This document shows positions 26,638-34,637 of a DNA stretch of 64,000 nucleotides, piece after piece (the first letter of the stretch is position 1; each line of letters opens with the position of its first letter). This DNA comes from an uncultured Clostridia bacterium (lineage in GTDB: Bacteria > Bacillota > Clostridia > TANB77 > CAG-508). The position numbers were made by a program, and so were the translations under genes. A model generated the notes under the pieces. It did no database searches and was not told the DNA's origin. It saw only the letters and a program-made list of their open reading frames with translations. The DNA lies in contig CAKOVI010000002.1 in NCBI GenBank assembly GCA_934121905.1, forward strand, positions 124,001 to 188,000. The letters run 5' to 3'.

Positions 26638-27297
26638 ATGGGAATATTAATGGATTTAATTATAATTGCAATTTTGGTATTAAGTATAATAATGGGATAC
26701 AAAAAAGGCTTAATAAATGTTGTTTTTAATATATTTGCATTTTTTATAGCACTAATTGCAACAATTATTTTATATAGACCAGTTGCAAACATAATAATAA
26801 ATAATACAGAAATAGATGACAAAATAAAATCTGCTATAATAAACAATACTACAGAAGAAAAGCAAAGTGAAGAAAGTTCTAGTAATACAGGAATGCAAAA
26901 ATATATAGAAGATGCAATAAAAAACACCGCAGATGAAGCAAAATCACAGGTGATTGAAACAGTTGCAAATACAGTTTCAATTAGAGCTGTTGAAATCTTA
27001 ACAAGTATAATTCTATTTATAGTAATTAGAGCAGTGCTAATTGTACTTAAGGTATTTACACAAGCAATAGCTAATTTGCCACTAATAAAGCAATTTAACG
27101 AACTAGGTGGAGTGGTATATGGAATAGCTAAAGGCCTAGTAATTATATATATTATATTAACAATAATGTATTTTGTAGTATCAATCAACGGAAAAGGAAA
27201 TATAGCAGAAGCAATAAATAATTCATATATAACAAAAATTTTATATAATAACAATATTATTGTAAACTATTGCCTTTTAGGTAAAAATTTGATATAA
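26638..27297 (+). CDS. CvpA family membrane protein
   Basis: The 219-residue protein has four hydrophobic helices: residues 5-22, 28-48, about 120-142 and about 165-187. An early MGYKKGLINVVF after the first helix and LGGVVYGIAKGLVI before the last are hallmarks of CvpA, named for colicin V production. CvpA proteins affect cell-envelope integrity and resistance to bile salts in enterobacteria. A polar, Glu/Ser-rich loop (about 75-110) is longer than usual. AAAAAGGAG precedes the ATG by 8 bases, and the gene follows the DUF5711 gene closely. Confidence 0.88.
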   Translation: MGILMDLIIIAILVLSIIMGYKKGLINVVFNIFAFFIALIATIILYRPVANIIINNTEIDDKIKSAIINNTTEEKQSEESSSNTGMQKYIEDAIKNTADEAKSQVIETVANTVSIRAVEILTSIILFIVIRAVLIVLKVFTQAIANLPLIKQFNELGGVVYGIAKGLVIIYIILTIMYFVVSINGKGNIAEAINNSYITKILYNNNIIVNYCLLGKNLI

Positions 27298-27348
27298 TTT
27301 GACACATAGTTTTTAATTTAGAAAGAAAAGAGTGAAAAATAAAATCAA

Positions 27349-28698
27349 ATGAATAAAAAAGTGAAAGATATAAAAGAAAAAAAGCCTAAAAAAAGACATA
27401 CGGCTTTAAAAGTAATATTAATAATATTGTTAGTAATAATTTTGATGATATCAATATTTGTATTTTTTAGTGCATACAAAAATGGTTGGGGAGTAAAAGG
27501 AATGATACAAACAGCCATGGGACAGGACGAAAGAAACTTAAAAGATTTAGACCCATTTACAGTATTGATCATGGGAGTAAGTGAGGACATTTCTTCAAAA
27601 CTAACAGATACACTAATGGTTGCATCATACAACCCCAAAACACAAAAAGCAACATTAATATCAATTCCAAGAGATACATTTGTAGGGACAAACAAGCAAA
27701 AGGCAACATCATATGATAAAATAAATGCTTTGTATCAATCGAGTCCAGAAAAAACACTAGCGGCTGTAAATAAAATAACAGGATTAGACATAAAATACTA
27801 TGTAGTAATAAGTAATAATGCATTAGTACAATTAGTTAATGAAATAGGAGGAGTCGAATTTGATGTTCCAATAGACATGAACTATGATGACAGCTCACAA
27901 AAATTAGCAATTCATTTAAAAAAAGGAAAACAAAAATTAAATGGAGAGCAAGCAGAAGGATTAGTAAGATTTAGAAAAAATAATAATGGAACATCATATC
28001 CAGCAGAATATGGAGATAATGACCTTGGAAGAATGAGAACACAAAGAGAATTTATAACAGAAGTTGCAAAACAAACATTACAATTAAAAAATATAACCAA
28101 AATAGGAAGTTTTATAGATATAGTAAAAGAAAATGTAACAACAAATATAACAAATTGGTCAACTATAAAAGACTATATTGCATATGCAGTAGACTTTAAT
28201 ACAGAAAATATCCAAACAGCAAGTATACCAGGAGAAGCAGATTATTATAATAAATTATCATTTTTCATATATAATAAAAAAGAAACAGATAAACTTGTAA
28301 AAGAATTATTTGAAGAGCAAAATGGAACAACAGAAGAAAATCAAGAAGAAACCGCAAATAGTTCTAACACCACAAATGTTACAAATACAGCCAATACAAC
28401 GGAAAATACAAATACAGTATCTGAAAACTCAAAAATAAAAATCGAACTGCTAAATGGTAGTGAAGATAAAACACTTTTAAATAAGGCAACAAAAGAGCTA
28501 AAAGCAGAAGGATATAATGTATATAAAACAGGGACAACAACAGTAACATCAAAAACAATAATAGTAAATAAAACAGCAGTAAAAAACGATATTGTAAATG
28601 ATATAAAAGATATATTAGGAGTAGGAGATATATCAAGTAAAATATCAACATCAAGTACAATAGATATAAAAATAGTAATAGGAAAAGATTACAAATAA
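27349..28698 (+). CDS. LytR-CpsA-Psr (LCP) family ligase with C-terminal LytR_C domain
   Basis: The 449-residue protein has a basic N-terminus, a membrane helix (about 20-43) and the LCP domain (about 65-280) with DTLMVASYNPK, SIPRDTFVG and the arginine-rich RFRKNNNGTS and DLGRMRTQREF. LCP enzymes transfer anionic glycopolymers such as teichoic acids from a lipid carrier to peptidoglycan on the outer face of the membrane. A Thr/Asn-rich linker (about 325-360) leads to a LytR_C domain (IKIELLNGS, about 363-448). It ends at a terminator shared with a convergent D,D-carboxypeptidase gene, so both neighbours act on the wall. Confidence 0.93.
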   Translation: MNKKVKDIKEKKPKKRHTALKVILIILLVIILMISIFVFFSAYKNGWGVKGMIQTAMGQDERNLKDLDPFTVLIMGVSEDISSKLTDTLMVASYNPKTQKATLISIPRDTFVGTNKQKATSYDKINALYQSSPEKTLAAVNKITGLDIKYYVVISNNALVQLVNEIGGVEFDVPIDMNYDDSSQKLAIHLKKGKQKLNGEQAEGLVRFRKNNNGTSYPAEYGDNDLGRMRTQREFITEVAKQTLQLKNITKIGSFIDIVKENVTTNITNWSTIKDYIAYAVDFNTENIQTASIPGEADYYNKLSFFIYNKKETDKLVKELFEEQNGTTEENQEETANSSNTTNVTNTANTTENTNTVSENSKIKIELLNGSEDKTLLNKATKELKAEGYNVYKTGTTTVTSKTIIVNKTAVKNDIVNDIKDILGVGDISSKISTSSTIDIKIVIGKDYK

Positions 28699-28699
28699 A

Positions 28700-28722
28700 A
28701 GGAGGGATTACATTCCCTCCAA
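28700..28722. terminator. Short hairpin between convergent wall genes
   Basis: GGAGGGA / TTCCCTCC with a five-base loop lies directly after the LCP stop codon and 3 bases before the end of the convergent gene. T runs are weak. Confidence 0.55.
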
Positions 28723-28723
28723 A

Positions 28724-29992
28724 TTATAAATTATAATATTTAGATTTTCTATTTTTCTTTTTTTTAGAATTCTTAAATAAAATTAACATCAAAATTAAAG
28801 CCAAAATCAAAATTAATAAAATTCCAAAAATAAACATCAAATGTTCATCTAATTCAACATCATGTGAAGCTAATAAATTTTTTGTGTAAGAAACTGAACC
28901 GATATTATATGTAACAGTACCTAAAATAGCATTTTTTGCGATAGGAGCAGAAACATTTTCCTTTAATGTAATTTGAGGAGCTGGCACATCACTAGAATTA
29001 TTTAGAATACCTGAAACAGAATCTTCTAATACCAAATCTAAATTTCTTGTATCTTTTGTACCATTTGCAATTTCAATTGAAGATAAAATGTCATCTTTAG
29101 TAGCAAATGTTCTTAATGAAAAGTTAGAGTATCCATATTTAAATAAATTTATAGAATCTATATACCTAGAACTTTCGCTACCATTAATTTGATTTGCACC
29201 TAATACAACACAAATTAGTCCAAGATTATTTTTTGCACAAGCAGAAATTAAACAATTTTTAGCTTCTTTAGTATAACCAGTTTTAATTCCGACACATTCT
29301 TCTAAATAATACTTAGAAGATGGATTTATTAAATCATTTGTATTTGTATATTTTCTTACATCAGATTTATTTGTACTATTTATAGTACAACTTTTTTGAG
29401 AAACAATTTTCTTAAAAGTAGAGTTTTGCATACAATACCTTGCAATTAATGCCAAGTCATATGCTGTTGAATAATGATTTTCATCATGAATTCCACTAGG
29501 ATTTGTAAAGTGTGTATTTGTACATCCAATCTCTTTTGCCTTTTGATTCATCAATTCGGCAAAATTTTCAATAGAGCCAGAAATATGTTCTGCAAGCACA
29601 TAGCCAGCATCATTAGCGGAATGAACCAAAAATACGGTTATTAAATCATTTACAGAAATTTGTTCCCCTTCTGATAAATATGCAGAAGAATATCCTGACG
29701 GAATTGCAGAAATTGCAGATTTAGAAACAGTTACAATATCATCTAAATTACATTTTTCAAGAGCTATAATGGCTGTTAAAATTTTGGTAGTACTTGCAGG
29801 ATATTTTTTCTCATCACTATTTTTGGAATAAAGTACAGAACCAGTTTTTGAATCTATTAAAACCGCTGCATCTGAATATATATCTAACTTATTGTCTGGA
29901 GAAATATCATTTGTAGTTGCTCCATAAACAAATTTAGTTTGTAATATTAATATTAAAAAAATAATTATTATATTTAAAGTCTTTTTTTTCAT
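28724..29992 (-). CDS. D-alanyl-D-alanine carboxypeptidase (S11, DacF type)
   Basis: The 422-residue protein has a signal peptide (1-24), the three penicillin-binding motifs of family S11 - STTK near residue 67, SAN near 125 and KTG near 238 - and a C-terminal membrane helix (about 388-410) followed by a Lys/Arg-rich tail. Such enzymes trim the fifth D-Ala from peptidoglycan stem peptides outside the membrane. The C-terminal anchor is a true hydrophobic helix rather than the amphipathic one of DacA. GGTGAAC precedes the ATG. A paralogue is encoded at 33133-34365. Confidence 0.93.
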   Translation of the reverse strand: MKKKTLNIIIIFLILILQTKFVYGATTNDISPDNKLDIYSDAAVLIDSKTGSVLYSKNSDEKKYPASTTKILTAIIALEKCNLDDIVTVSKSAISAIPSGYSSAYLSEGEQISVNDLITVFLVHSANDAGYVLAEHISGSIENFAELMNQKAKEIGCTNTHFTNPSGIHDENHYSTAYDLALIARYCMQNSTFKKIVSQKSCTINSTNKSDVRKYTNTNDLINPSSKYYLEECVGIKTGYTKEAKNCLISACAKNNLGLICVVLGANQINGSESSRYIDSINLFKYGYSNFSLRTFATKDDILSSIEIANGTKDTRNLDLVLEDSVSGILNNSSDVPAPQITLKENVSAPIAKNAILGTVTYNIGSVSYTKNLLASHDVELDEHLMFIFGILLILILALILMLILFKNSKKKKNRKSKYYNL

Positions 29993-30088
29993 ATGTTCAC
30001 CACTTCTATAAAATTTCGTATATAAATATACAATATAAAATAAAATTTTTCAATAATTTTAATAAAAAATCATAAAATGGAGGTAAAA

Positions 30089-30727
30089 ATGTTAGAAAAT
30101 TTAACTAAAAAACAAAAAATAATCTTAAGTATAATTGCAATACTTGTAGCAATAGGTATAATATATTTTATAAATAACAAAAATCAAACAAACAATATAG
30201 AATTAGATGAAAATATTCTAGTTTCAAATCAAAATACAAAACAAATGAGTCAAGATACTGAAGAAATAGTTATTGTACATATAACAGGAAGCGTCAAAAA
30301 TCCAGGAATTGTAAAATTAAAAGAAGGAAGTAGAATAGAAGATGCAATTGAGGCAGCAGGTGGTTTAACAGAAAATGCAGATATTTCGAATGTGAACCTT
30401 GCATATGTACTAGATGATGGTACAAAAATAAAAATCCCTAATCTAGATGATGAGGATATAGGTGATGAAGATGTATTATCAAAAGATAGTGGAGAAGGGA
30501 TTATTCAAGAAGATGAAAAAACAACAAATACTAACATAGTAAATATAAATAAAGCAACTGAAAATGAACTATCGACTTTGCCCGGAATAGGAAATTCACT
30601 AGCTACAAGAATTGTAGAATATAGAAAGCAAAATGGTAATTTTAAAACAATTGAAGATATAAAAAATGTAAGTGGAATAGGAGAAAGTAAATTTGCAAAT
30701 ATCAAGGATTTTATAAGTATAAAATAA
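30089..30727 (+). CDS. comEA: ComEA-like DNA-binding competence protein
   Basis: The 212-residue protein has a membrane helix (about 10-28), an SLBB domain (about 60-125; VHITGSVKNPG) and a C-terminal helix-hairpin-helix pair (about 150-212; NINKATENELSTLPGIG). This is the standard ComEA order. ComEA binds double-stranded DNA outside the membrane during uptake and passes it to ComEC. The ATG at 30077 overlaps the GGAGG ribosome binding site, so the start is the ATG at 30089, 5 bases after it. With dprA at 48077 and a prepilin-like gene at 62486, it suggests natural transformation, though no comEC lies in the window. Confidence 0.92.
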   Translation: MLENLTKKQKIILSIIAILVAIGIIYFINNKNQTNNIELDENILVSNQNTKQMSQDTEEIVIVHITGSVKNPGIVKLKEGSRIEDAIEAAGGLTENADISNVNLAYVLDDGTKIKIPNLDDEDIGDEDVLSKDSGEGIIQEDEKTTNTNIVNINKATENELSTLPGIGNSLATRIVEYRKQNGNFKTIEDIKNVSGIGESKFANIKDFISIK

Positions 30728-30795
30728 TTTGAAATTAATTGAAGAAATTTTGTTTTTAATATGCTATAATAAAACAAAAAGTGGAGGTTAGAACA

Positions 30796-31398
30796 ATGCC
30801 AAGTATATTATTTCATGAATTTATAGGAGATAAAATAGCAAAAAAGTATAAAAAATATGATACAAATAATTTTTATTTAGGACTTATGGTACCGGATAGT
30901 GTAAATGCATATGGTTTTGCAAGCAAAGAGGATAGATGGAGAACACACAGAAGAGATGAGAGCTTGGAAAAATGGAAAGAAAATATTATAAATTATTATA
31001 AAGAAAATATTGATAAATATGAAAAAAATTATTTAATGGGATATTTAATTCATGTACTTACAGATATTATTTGTGATGAAATTTATCAAAATGAGTTGTA
31101 TCCAAAGCTACTAGAAGAAGGGTTTGATTATAATACTGCATATAAACATTATGAGGAAGGAATAGAGAAATTTGAAAATAGTAATATAAATGAAAAATGG
31201 TGGGAAGAAGCTAAAAATAAATTCGAAAATGCAGAGGTTTTTCCTATAAATGGTATGAGTGAGAAAATGATTTTAGATGAGGTTAAGTATACATTAAATA
31301 AATATAGTACAAGAAGTTATGAAGAGAATGGGTTCATTTCGGAAGTTTTTGCAGATGAGGTTGTTGAGAAAATTGAGAAGAGTATAAAGTTTTTATAA
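30796..31398 (+). CDS. Zinc-dependent phospholipase C-like family protein
   Basis: The 200-residue protein opens with PSILFHEFIGDKIA and has FYLGLMVPDS, THRRDES and YLMGYLIHVLTDI, which carry the His and Asp residues of the zinc-dependent phospholipase C fold (S1-P1/PLC superfamily). There is no signal peptide, unlike secreted clostridial phospholipases, so it is probably cytoplasmic and its substrate unknown. The start is the ATG at 30796, 8 bases after GGAGG; an upstream GTG at 30781 overlaps that site. TATAAT at 30765-30770 is a likely -10 box. Confidence 0.75.
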   Translation: MPSILFHEFIGDKIAKKYKKYDTNNFYLGLMVPDSVNAYGFASKEDRWRTHRRDESLEKWKENIINYYKENIDKYEKNYLMGYLIHVLTDIICDEIYQNELYPKLLEEGFDYNTAYKHYEEGIEKFENSNINEKWWEEAKNKFENAEVFPINGMSEKMILDEVKYTLNKYSTRSYEENGFISEVFADEVVEKIEKSIKFL

Positions 31399-31426
31399 AA
31401 GGAGTTGATAGTTATGAACGAATTAA

Positions 31427-31556
31427 CAACAGGAATTAACAGAAGATTCAACTGTTGGGAAATTCCCAACAGTTGAAATTGAAGGAAACCGTAAGGTTAA
31501 TAGAAATATTGATTATTACAATCTAGATATGATAATTGCTGTTCGGATATAGGACA
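31427..31556 (+). pseudogene. RhuM-family gene fragment (contains a CGG shift site)
   Basis: The reading ELTEDSTVGKFPTVEI, then NRNIDYYNLDMIIAV and GYRTNSK, is recognisable as the middle of RhuM-type proteins, where the parts EDSTVxKF, YYNLDMIIxVGYRxNSK are conserved. The usual N-terminal DNA-binding part and the whole C-terminal domain are missing and there is no in-frame start; a ribosome binding site and ATG at 31414 lead into another frame that stops early. Inside the fragment a C at 31544 precedes the glycine codon of VGY, the same fault seen in the intact genes. RhuM proteins often travel with restriction or toxin loci. It is a remnant. Confidence 0.8.
31544..31547 (+). other. CGG +1 shift site 2 (RhuM fragment): GTT-C-GGA
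   Basis: Zero frame reads CGG ATA TAG and stops; skipping C reads GGA TAT AGG, giving the conserved VGYR. Confidence 0.7.
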
Positions 31557-31564
31557 AATTCAAA

Positions 31565-31622
31565 AATAGCACACCATAGAATATGTTGTTACTACTTTTT
31601 TGTGATAACAACATATTCCATC
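31565..31622 (+). repeat. Degenerate copy of the small-RNA/terminator element at 32321
   Basis: From ACCATAGA onward this segment matches 32321-32370 at most positions (ATATG, TTAC, ACTTT, ATAACAACA-ATTCC). It keeps an inverted repeat GAATATGTTGTTA / TAACAACATATTC. No promoter like that at 32274 lies upstream; it abuts the RhuM fragment. Confidence 0.6.
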
Positions 31623-31631
31623 CAAGCGATT

Positions 31632-32222
31632 CTACGTACATCTATTTAATATTTTGTTTAATTCTATTTCTGCTTTTTTTACAAAAAAATTATTAGTTTC
31701 TATTGGTATTTCCAGATTTATTATAATATCTTTTAATTTGTCTATTGTATCAAAATTAGAATTAGGTTCTGTTTCAATTTCAATTAAAAGATTTCCATTT
31801 TTTATATCTTTGATAGCTAATTCAAGATTTTCTTTTGTATAAATTACATCATTTTCCTTTATATTCATAATTTGATGATATCCAATGGCTTCTAATAGTA
31901 ATTTTGCTTGTTCTATATCATAAATATCGCAATTTATAGATTTTTGACTTAGTATATCTCCGCTATCAGCAAATTCTTTTATTTTATATGTAATTTTTTT
32001 GTGATATAAGTTGTTTTCAAATATATTTCTTATAATTATACATTTGGAAATAATTTCTCTTGTAGTTATATTTTCTATATTTATTTCATTTGGAATAAAA
32101 TAATAATCATCTAATAAAAAGGTTCTTCCTGATGTAAACCCTTTTTGTTTCAAAATAGATAGTAATGCTTCTTTAGAACAAGTTACTTTTACTGTAATTT
32201 CATTATTTTCTTTTACAATCAT
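31632..32222 (-). CDS. CYTH-like domain protein
   Basis: The 196-residue protein has the features of the CYTH (adenylate cyclase 2 / thiamine triphosphatase) tunnel fold: an N-terminal ExxVKV-like strand (NEITVKV), a central DDYYFIP segment, alternating strands with paired charged residues, and a LLIEIETEPN strand near residue 155. CYTH enzymes bind triphosphates through inward-facing Arg, Lys and Glu. Here several of the usual arginines are missing or replaced, so activity is uncertain. The start is the ATG at 32222, with AAAGGAAAA upstream; a longer TTG start overlaps it. Confidence 0.65.
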   Translation of the reverse strand: MIVKENNEITVKVTCSKEALLSILKQKGFTSGRTFLLDDYYFIPNEINIENITTREIISKCIIIRNIFENNLYHKKITYKIKEFADSGDILSQKSINCDIYDIEQAKLLLEAIGYHQIMNIKENDVIYTKENLELAIKDIKNGNLLIEIETEPNSNFDTIDKLKDIIINLEIPIETNNFFVKKAEIELNKILNRCT

Positions 32223-32273
32223 TTTTAATTTTCCTTTCAATATATTAGAATGAAGATTTTATTCTTAAATGGT

Positions 32274-32302
32274 TTGACAATTATCTAGATTTTGTGTATA
32301 AT
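32274..32302 (+). promoter_or_regulatory. Perfect consensus promoter of a small RNA
   Basis: TTGACA (32274-32279), 17 bases, TATAAT (32297-32302). No protein-coding frame follows before the terminator at 32354-32406. Confidence 0.85.
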
Positions 32303-32308
32303 ATGGAT

Positions 32309-32406
32309 AGAAAATGAGAAACCATAGATAATATGGTTACCACTTTATATAGTAATAACAACACATTCCCTTCGGTCAAAAAGTAGAATGTGTTGTTATT
32401 TTTATT
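32309..32406 (+). ncRNA. Candidate antitoxin small RNA (type I system A)
   Basis: A transcript starting near 32309 from the perfect promoter would end at the hairpin AATAACAACACATTC (32354-32368) / GAATGTGTTGTTATT (32386-32400), a perfect 15-bp stem followed by TTTATT. The RNA of about 95 bases carries no ORF. It ends at the stop codon of the opposing 37-residue peptide ORF (32402), so its 3' part would be complementary to the tail of that mRNA. This is the arrangement of known type I toxin-antitoxin pairs such as txpA/ratA. Function is inferred from layout. Confidence 0.6.
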
Positions 32407-32515
32407 CCTTATCTATAATTGAATTTACATATTGACTATGTATTATCGCTAATAAGGCTACGTTTATAGTTATTGAAACCATTAAGGCTATTATTAAAAA
32501 TAATAAAAAACTCAT
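32402..32515 (-). CDS. 37-residue transmembrane peptide, candidate type I toxin
   Basis: The ORF encodes one long hydrophobic helix (SFLLFLIIALMVSITINV and onwards to residue 25) and a short polar tail ending in DKE. GAGGTGG lies 5 bases before the ATG. The leader of about 77 bases contains a GATAGT / ACTATC hairpin and a CCACTT that can pair with the AAGTG next to the ribosome binding site, a frequent way of restraining toxin translation. Small peptides of this kind in Firmicutes (TxpA, Fst, holin-like toxins) damage the membrane. The opposing small RNA overlaps its 3' end. No sequence match to a named toxin is claimed. Confidence 0.6.
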   Translation of the reverse strand: MSFLLFLIIALMVSITINVALLAIIHSQYVNSIIDKE

Positions 32516-32598
32516 AAACACCACCTCACTTTCCGATAGTAAAACTATCCAAGTTGAAGTGGCAACACAAATCTACTATCTCATTTCCTATGTTTGAT

Positions 32599-32627
32599 AT
32601 CATATAACATTTATTGGTAAATTTCAA
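32599..32627 (-). promoter_or_regulatory. Promoter of the 37-residue peptide
   Basis: On the reverse strand TTGAAA (32627-32622) and TATGAT (32604-32599) are spaced by 17 bases, giving a start near 32592. Confidence 0.65.
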
Positions 32628-32757
32628 GCGAACATATAAAATTTTAAAAATTTTTGAACTAATATATGTTAAGATGTACTCAAAAAACTCCAATAACTTT
32701 GAAAGTGAAAATGCCCTATTACTATGGATGTAAGGCAACAAGTAAATTTATATAAAA

Positions 32758-32788
32758 ATAAAAAACGTTGAAAAATCAACGTTTTTAT
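32758..32788. terminator. Bidirectional terminator downstream of the tRNA pair
   Basis: AAAAACGTTGA / TCAACGTTTTT is a perfect inverted repeat with T runs both ways; it ends the reverse-strand tRNA transcript. Confidence 0.8.
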
Positions 32789-32796
32789 TATACTTT

Positions 32797-32870
32797 TGGA
32801 GGCGACTATCGGAGTCGAACCGATCATCAGAGTTTTGCAGACTCGTGCCTTACCGCTTGGCTAAGTCGCC
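32797..32870 (-). tRNA. tRNA-Cys (anticodon GCA)
   Basis: GGCGACT pairs with AGTCGCC, the anticodon stem holds the loop CTGCAAA with anticodon GCA, the T-arm has GGTTCGACTCC, and CCA is encoded after the discriminator T (CCA is at 32799-32797). Confidence 0.97.
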
Positions 32871-32917
32871 ATATATTAAATTATATGCACTAAAGTAAAA
32901 AATAGTACAACAAAATT

Positions 32918-32993
32918 TGGAGCGGGAAACGGGGCTCAAACCCGCGACCTCCGCCTTGGCAAGGCGGCGCTCTATCAACTGAGCTATTCCCGC
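32918..32993 (-). tRNA. tRNA-Gly (anticodon GCC)
   Basis: GCGGGAA pairs with TTCCCGC, the anticodon stem CCGCC / GGCGG holds the loop TTGCCAA with anticodon GCC, and the encoded CCA follows discriminator T. It reads GGC and GGT, not GGA; its anticodon loop has the normal seven bases, so it is not an obvious reader of CGGN. Confidence 0.97.
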
Positions 32994-33132
32994 AAATTAC
33001 TTTCCTATAATAACAAAAAAAGTAATAAAAGTCAATAGGTTTATAAGAAAAATTTGCGAATAGCCAAGGCTCAAAAGTAAAATTTGCAAATTTCTCTTTA
33101 TTTCTATAAAATTAAGAATAATTATAACCTTT

Positions 33133-34365
33133 TTAATGCCAAAAAGCAAAATAATTCTCTAGGAAAAATTTCCAATAATCTAAAACATTTTTTCTGGAAA
33201 GCAAATTTTTATTCAAAATATTAACAGAAAAATATTTCATATCTCCAACAAAAAAATCCATACTTCCTACAATATCACCAGCGTTTAAGGGAGCTTCATA
33301 AAAATTAGAAACAGAAATAGGAGTATAAATATCATCTAAAACATCATTTTTAATCGCAACTTTTTCATACAAAAAATTAGTATCATCCAAGCAAAAAGCA
33401 ACATTTGTAGAAACACCTTTTTCAACGAAAATAGAACTTGAATAATGAGAAGACCATTCATCAAAATTTGCATTTAAAATATCTTTAACATTAACAATAG
33501 AAAAATTATCAAAGATATAATTAATAAGTTTTATACTATCTAAAGTTCTATCTTTTTTAGTATCACAACCCAAGACAACACAAACAATATCTAAATTTCC
33601 TCTTTTGCAAGAACTAACAAGACACCTATTAGCACCATTTGTAAAACCAGTTTTTACTCCATAAACACCGTCTAAATATCCAAGTAATTCATTGGTATTA
33701 TTTAAGTTTTTAGGTTTTCCACTAATAGAAACGATATAGTTTTTAGTATAAACAATCTTAGAAAAAGTTTTATTATTAAGTGCATAATCAGCAATCTTTG
33801 CAAGTTCAAAAGCAGTTGTATAATGTTCATCTTGGTCTAAACCATGAGGAGTAACAAAATGGCTAGATACAAGACCTAAAGAATTAGCTTTTTGGTTCAT
33901 CATTTCTGCAAAATTTTCTACACTACCACCAACAAATTCAGCCAGAGCAACAGCTGCATCATTACCTGAAACCATTAAAAGACCATAAAGTAAATCATTA
34001 ACCGTAACCTCATTATTATATGCAAGACCTAATCTCGAACCACCTGTACCAGAAGCTTTTTTAGATACAGTTACAATCGAATTCAAATCAGAAGTATTTT
34101 CAAGAACAACTATTGCTGTAATAATCTTAGTAGTTGAAGCCATTTTACACTTTTCATTTTCACCTTTTCCATATAATATGGTTTTAGATGCTCTATCTAA
34201 AACAACAGCATGTCTTGCATTAATTACAGGAGCTTCTGTCGAATGGGCATTATTTTCAAAAGATACCTCAACACTTTCTTCTAAAAAATCATCAGCAAAA
34301 GAAACAACTGGATTTACTATAAAACAAAAAAAAACAAAGAAAATAAAAACATTTCTAAAGTTCAT
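33133..34365 (-). CDS. D-alanyl-D-alanine carboxypeptidase (S11), second copy
   Basis: The 410-residue protein has a signal peptide (1-25) and the S11 motifs STTK near residue 78, SGN near 138 and KTG near 242. A C-terminal beta domain (about 285-375) follows; the end is amphipathic rather than a clear membrane helix (WKFFLENYFAFWH), closer to DacA-type anchors than the paralogue at 28724. It would trim peptidoglycan stem peptides. GGGAGGG precedes the ATG by 6 bases. It is divergent from the large surface protein gene. Confidence 0.93.
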   Translation of the reverse strand: MNFRNVFIFFVFFCFIVNPVVSFADDFLEESVEVSFENNAHSTEAPVINARHAVVLDRASKTILYGKGENEKCKMASTTKIITAIVVLENTSDLNSIVTVSKKASGTGGSRLGLAYNNEVTVNDLLYGLLMVSGNDAAVALAEFVGGSVENFAEMMNQKANSLGLVSSHFVTPHGLDQDEHYTTAFELAKIADYALNNKTFSKIVYTKNYIVSISGKPKNLNNTNELLGYLDGVYGVKTGFTNGANRCLVSSCKRGNLDIVCVVLGCDTKKDRTLDSIKLINYIFDNFSIVNVKDILNANFDEWSSHYSSSIFVEKGVSTNVAFCLDDTNFLYEKVAIKNDVLDDIYTPISVSNFYEAPLNAGDIVGSMDFFVGDMKYFSVNILNKNLLSRKNVLDYWKFFLENYFAFWH

Positions 34366-34571
34366 TATAACCCTCCCAACAATTTACAATAAATTATATA
34401 AAAAAATAAAAATAATATAACCTTATAGCCCTAAAAATCCTAAATTATTGAGGACAAAACATTGATTTTATTACGAAAATGTAATATAATTGTAAAGGAA
34501 CTGTAAAAAACTTAGAAAACGACAGTCCGTAAGCTATATTGGTGACACAAAAATAAATTAACAATAACATA

Positions 34572-34600
34572 TTGAAAAAAACAAACAAAAATAGTAAAAT
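34572..34600 (+). promoter_or_regulatory. Promoter of the large surface protein
   Basis: TTGAAA (34572-34577) and TAAAAT (34595-34600) are spaced by 17 bases, 37 bases upstream of the ATG. The rest of the 272-base gap from 34366 holds nothing else I can identify. Confidence 0.6.
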
Positions 34601-34637
34601 AAAATATAGCAAAATTTAAGTAATAAGGAAGGTATTT

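Noticed and set aside
30739..30770. Complete promoter for the phospholipase-like gene
   Set aside because: A good TATAAT is present, but the nearest TTGAAG lies 20 bases upstream, so only the -10 box is supported.
32918..32993. tRNA-Gly in the window as the reader of CGGN
   Set aside because: Its anticodon is GCC in a normal seven-base loop; nothing suggests four-base reading, and six of the eight sites are CGGA.
34480..34637. Cyclic di-GMP riboswitch upstream of the surface protein
   Set aside because: The leader lacks the conserved GEMM core sequences; only a promoter is supported.
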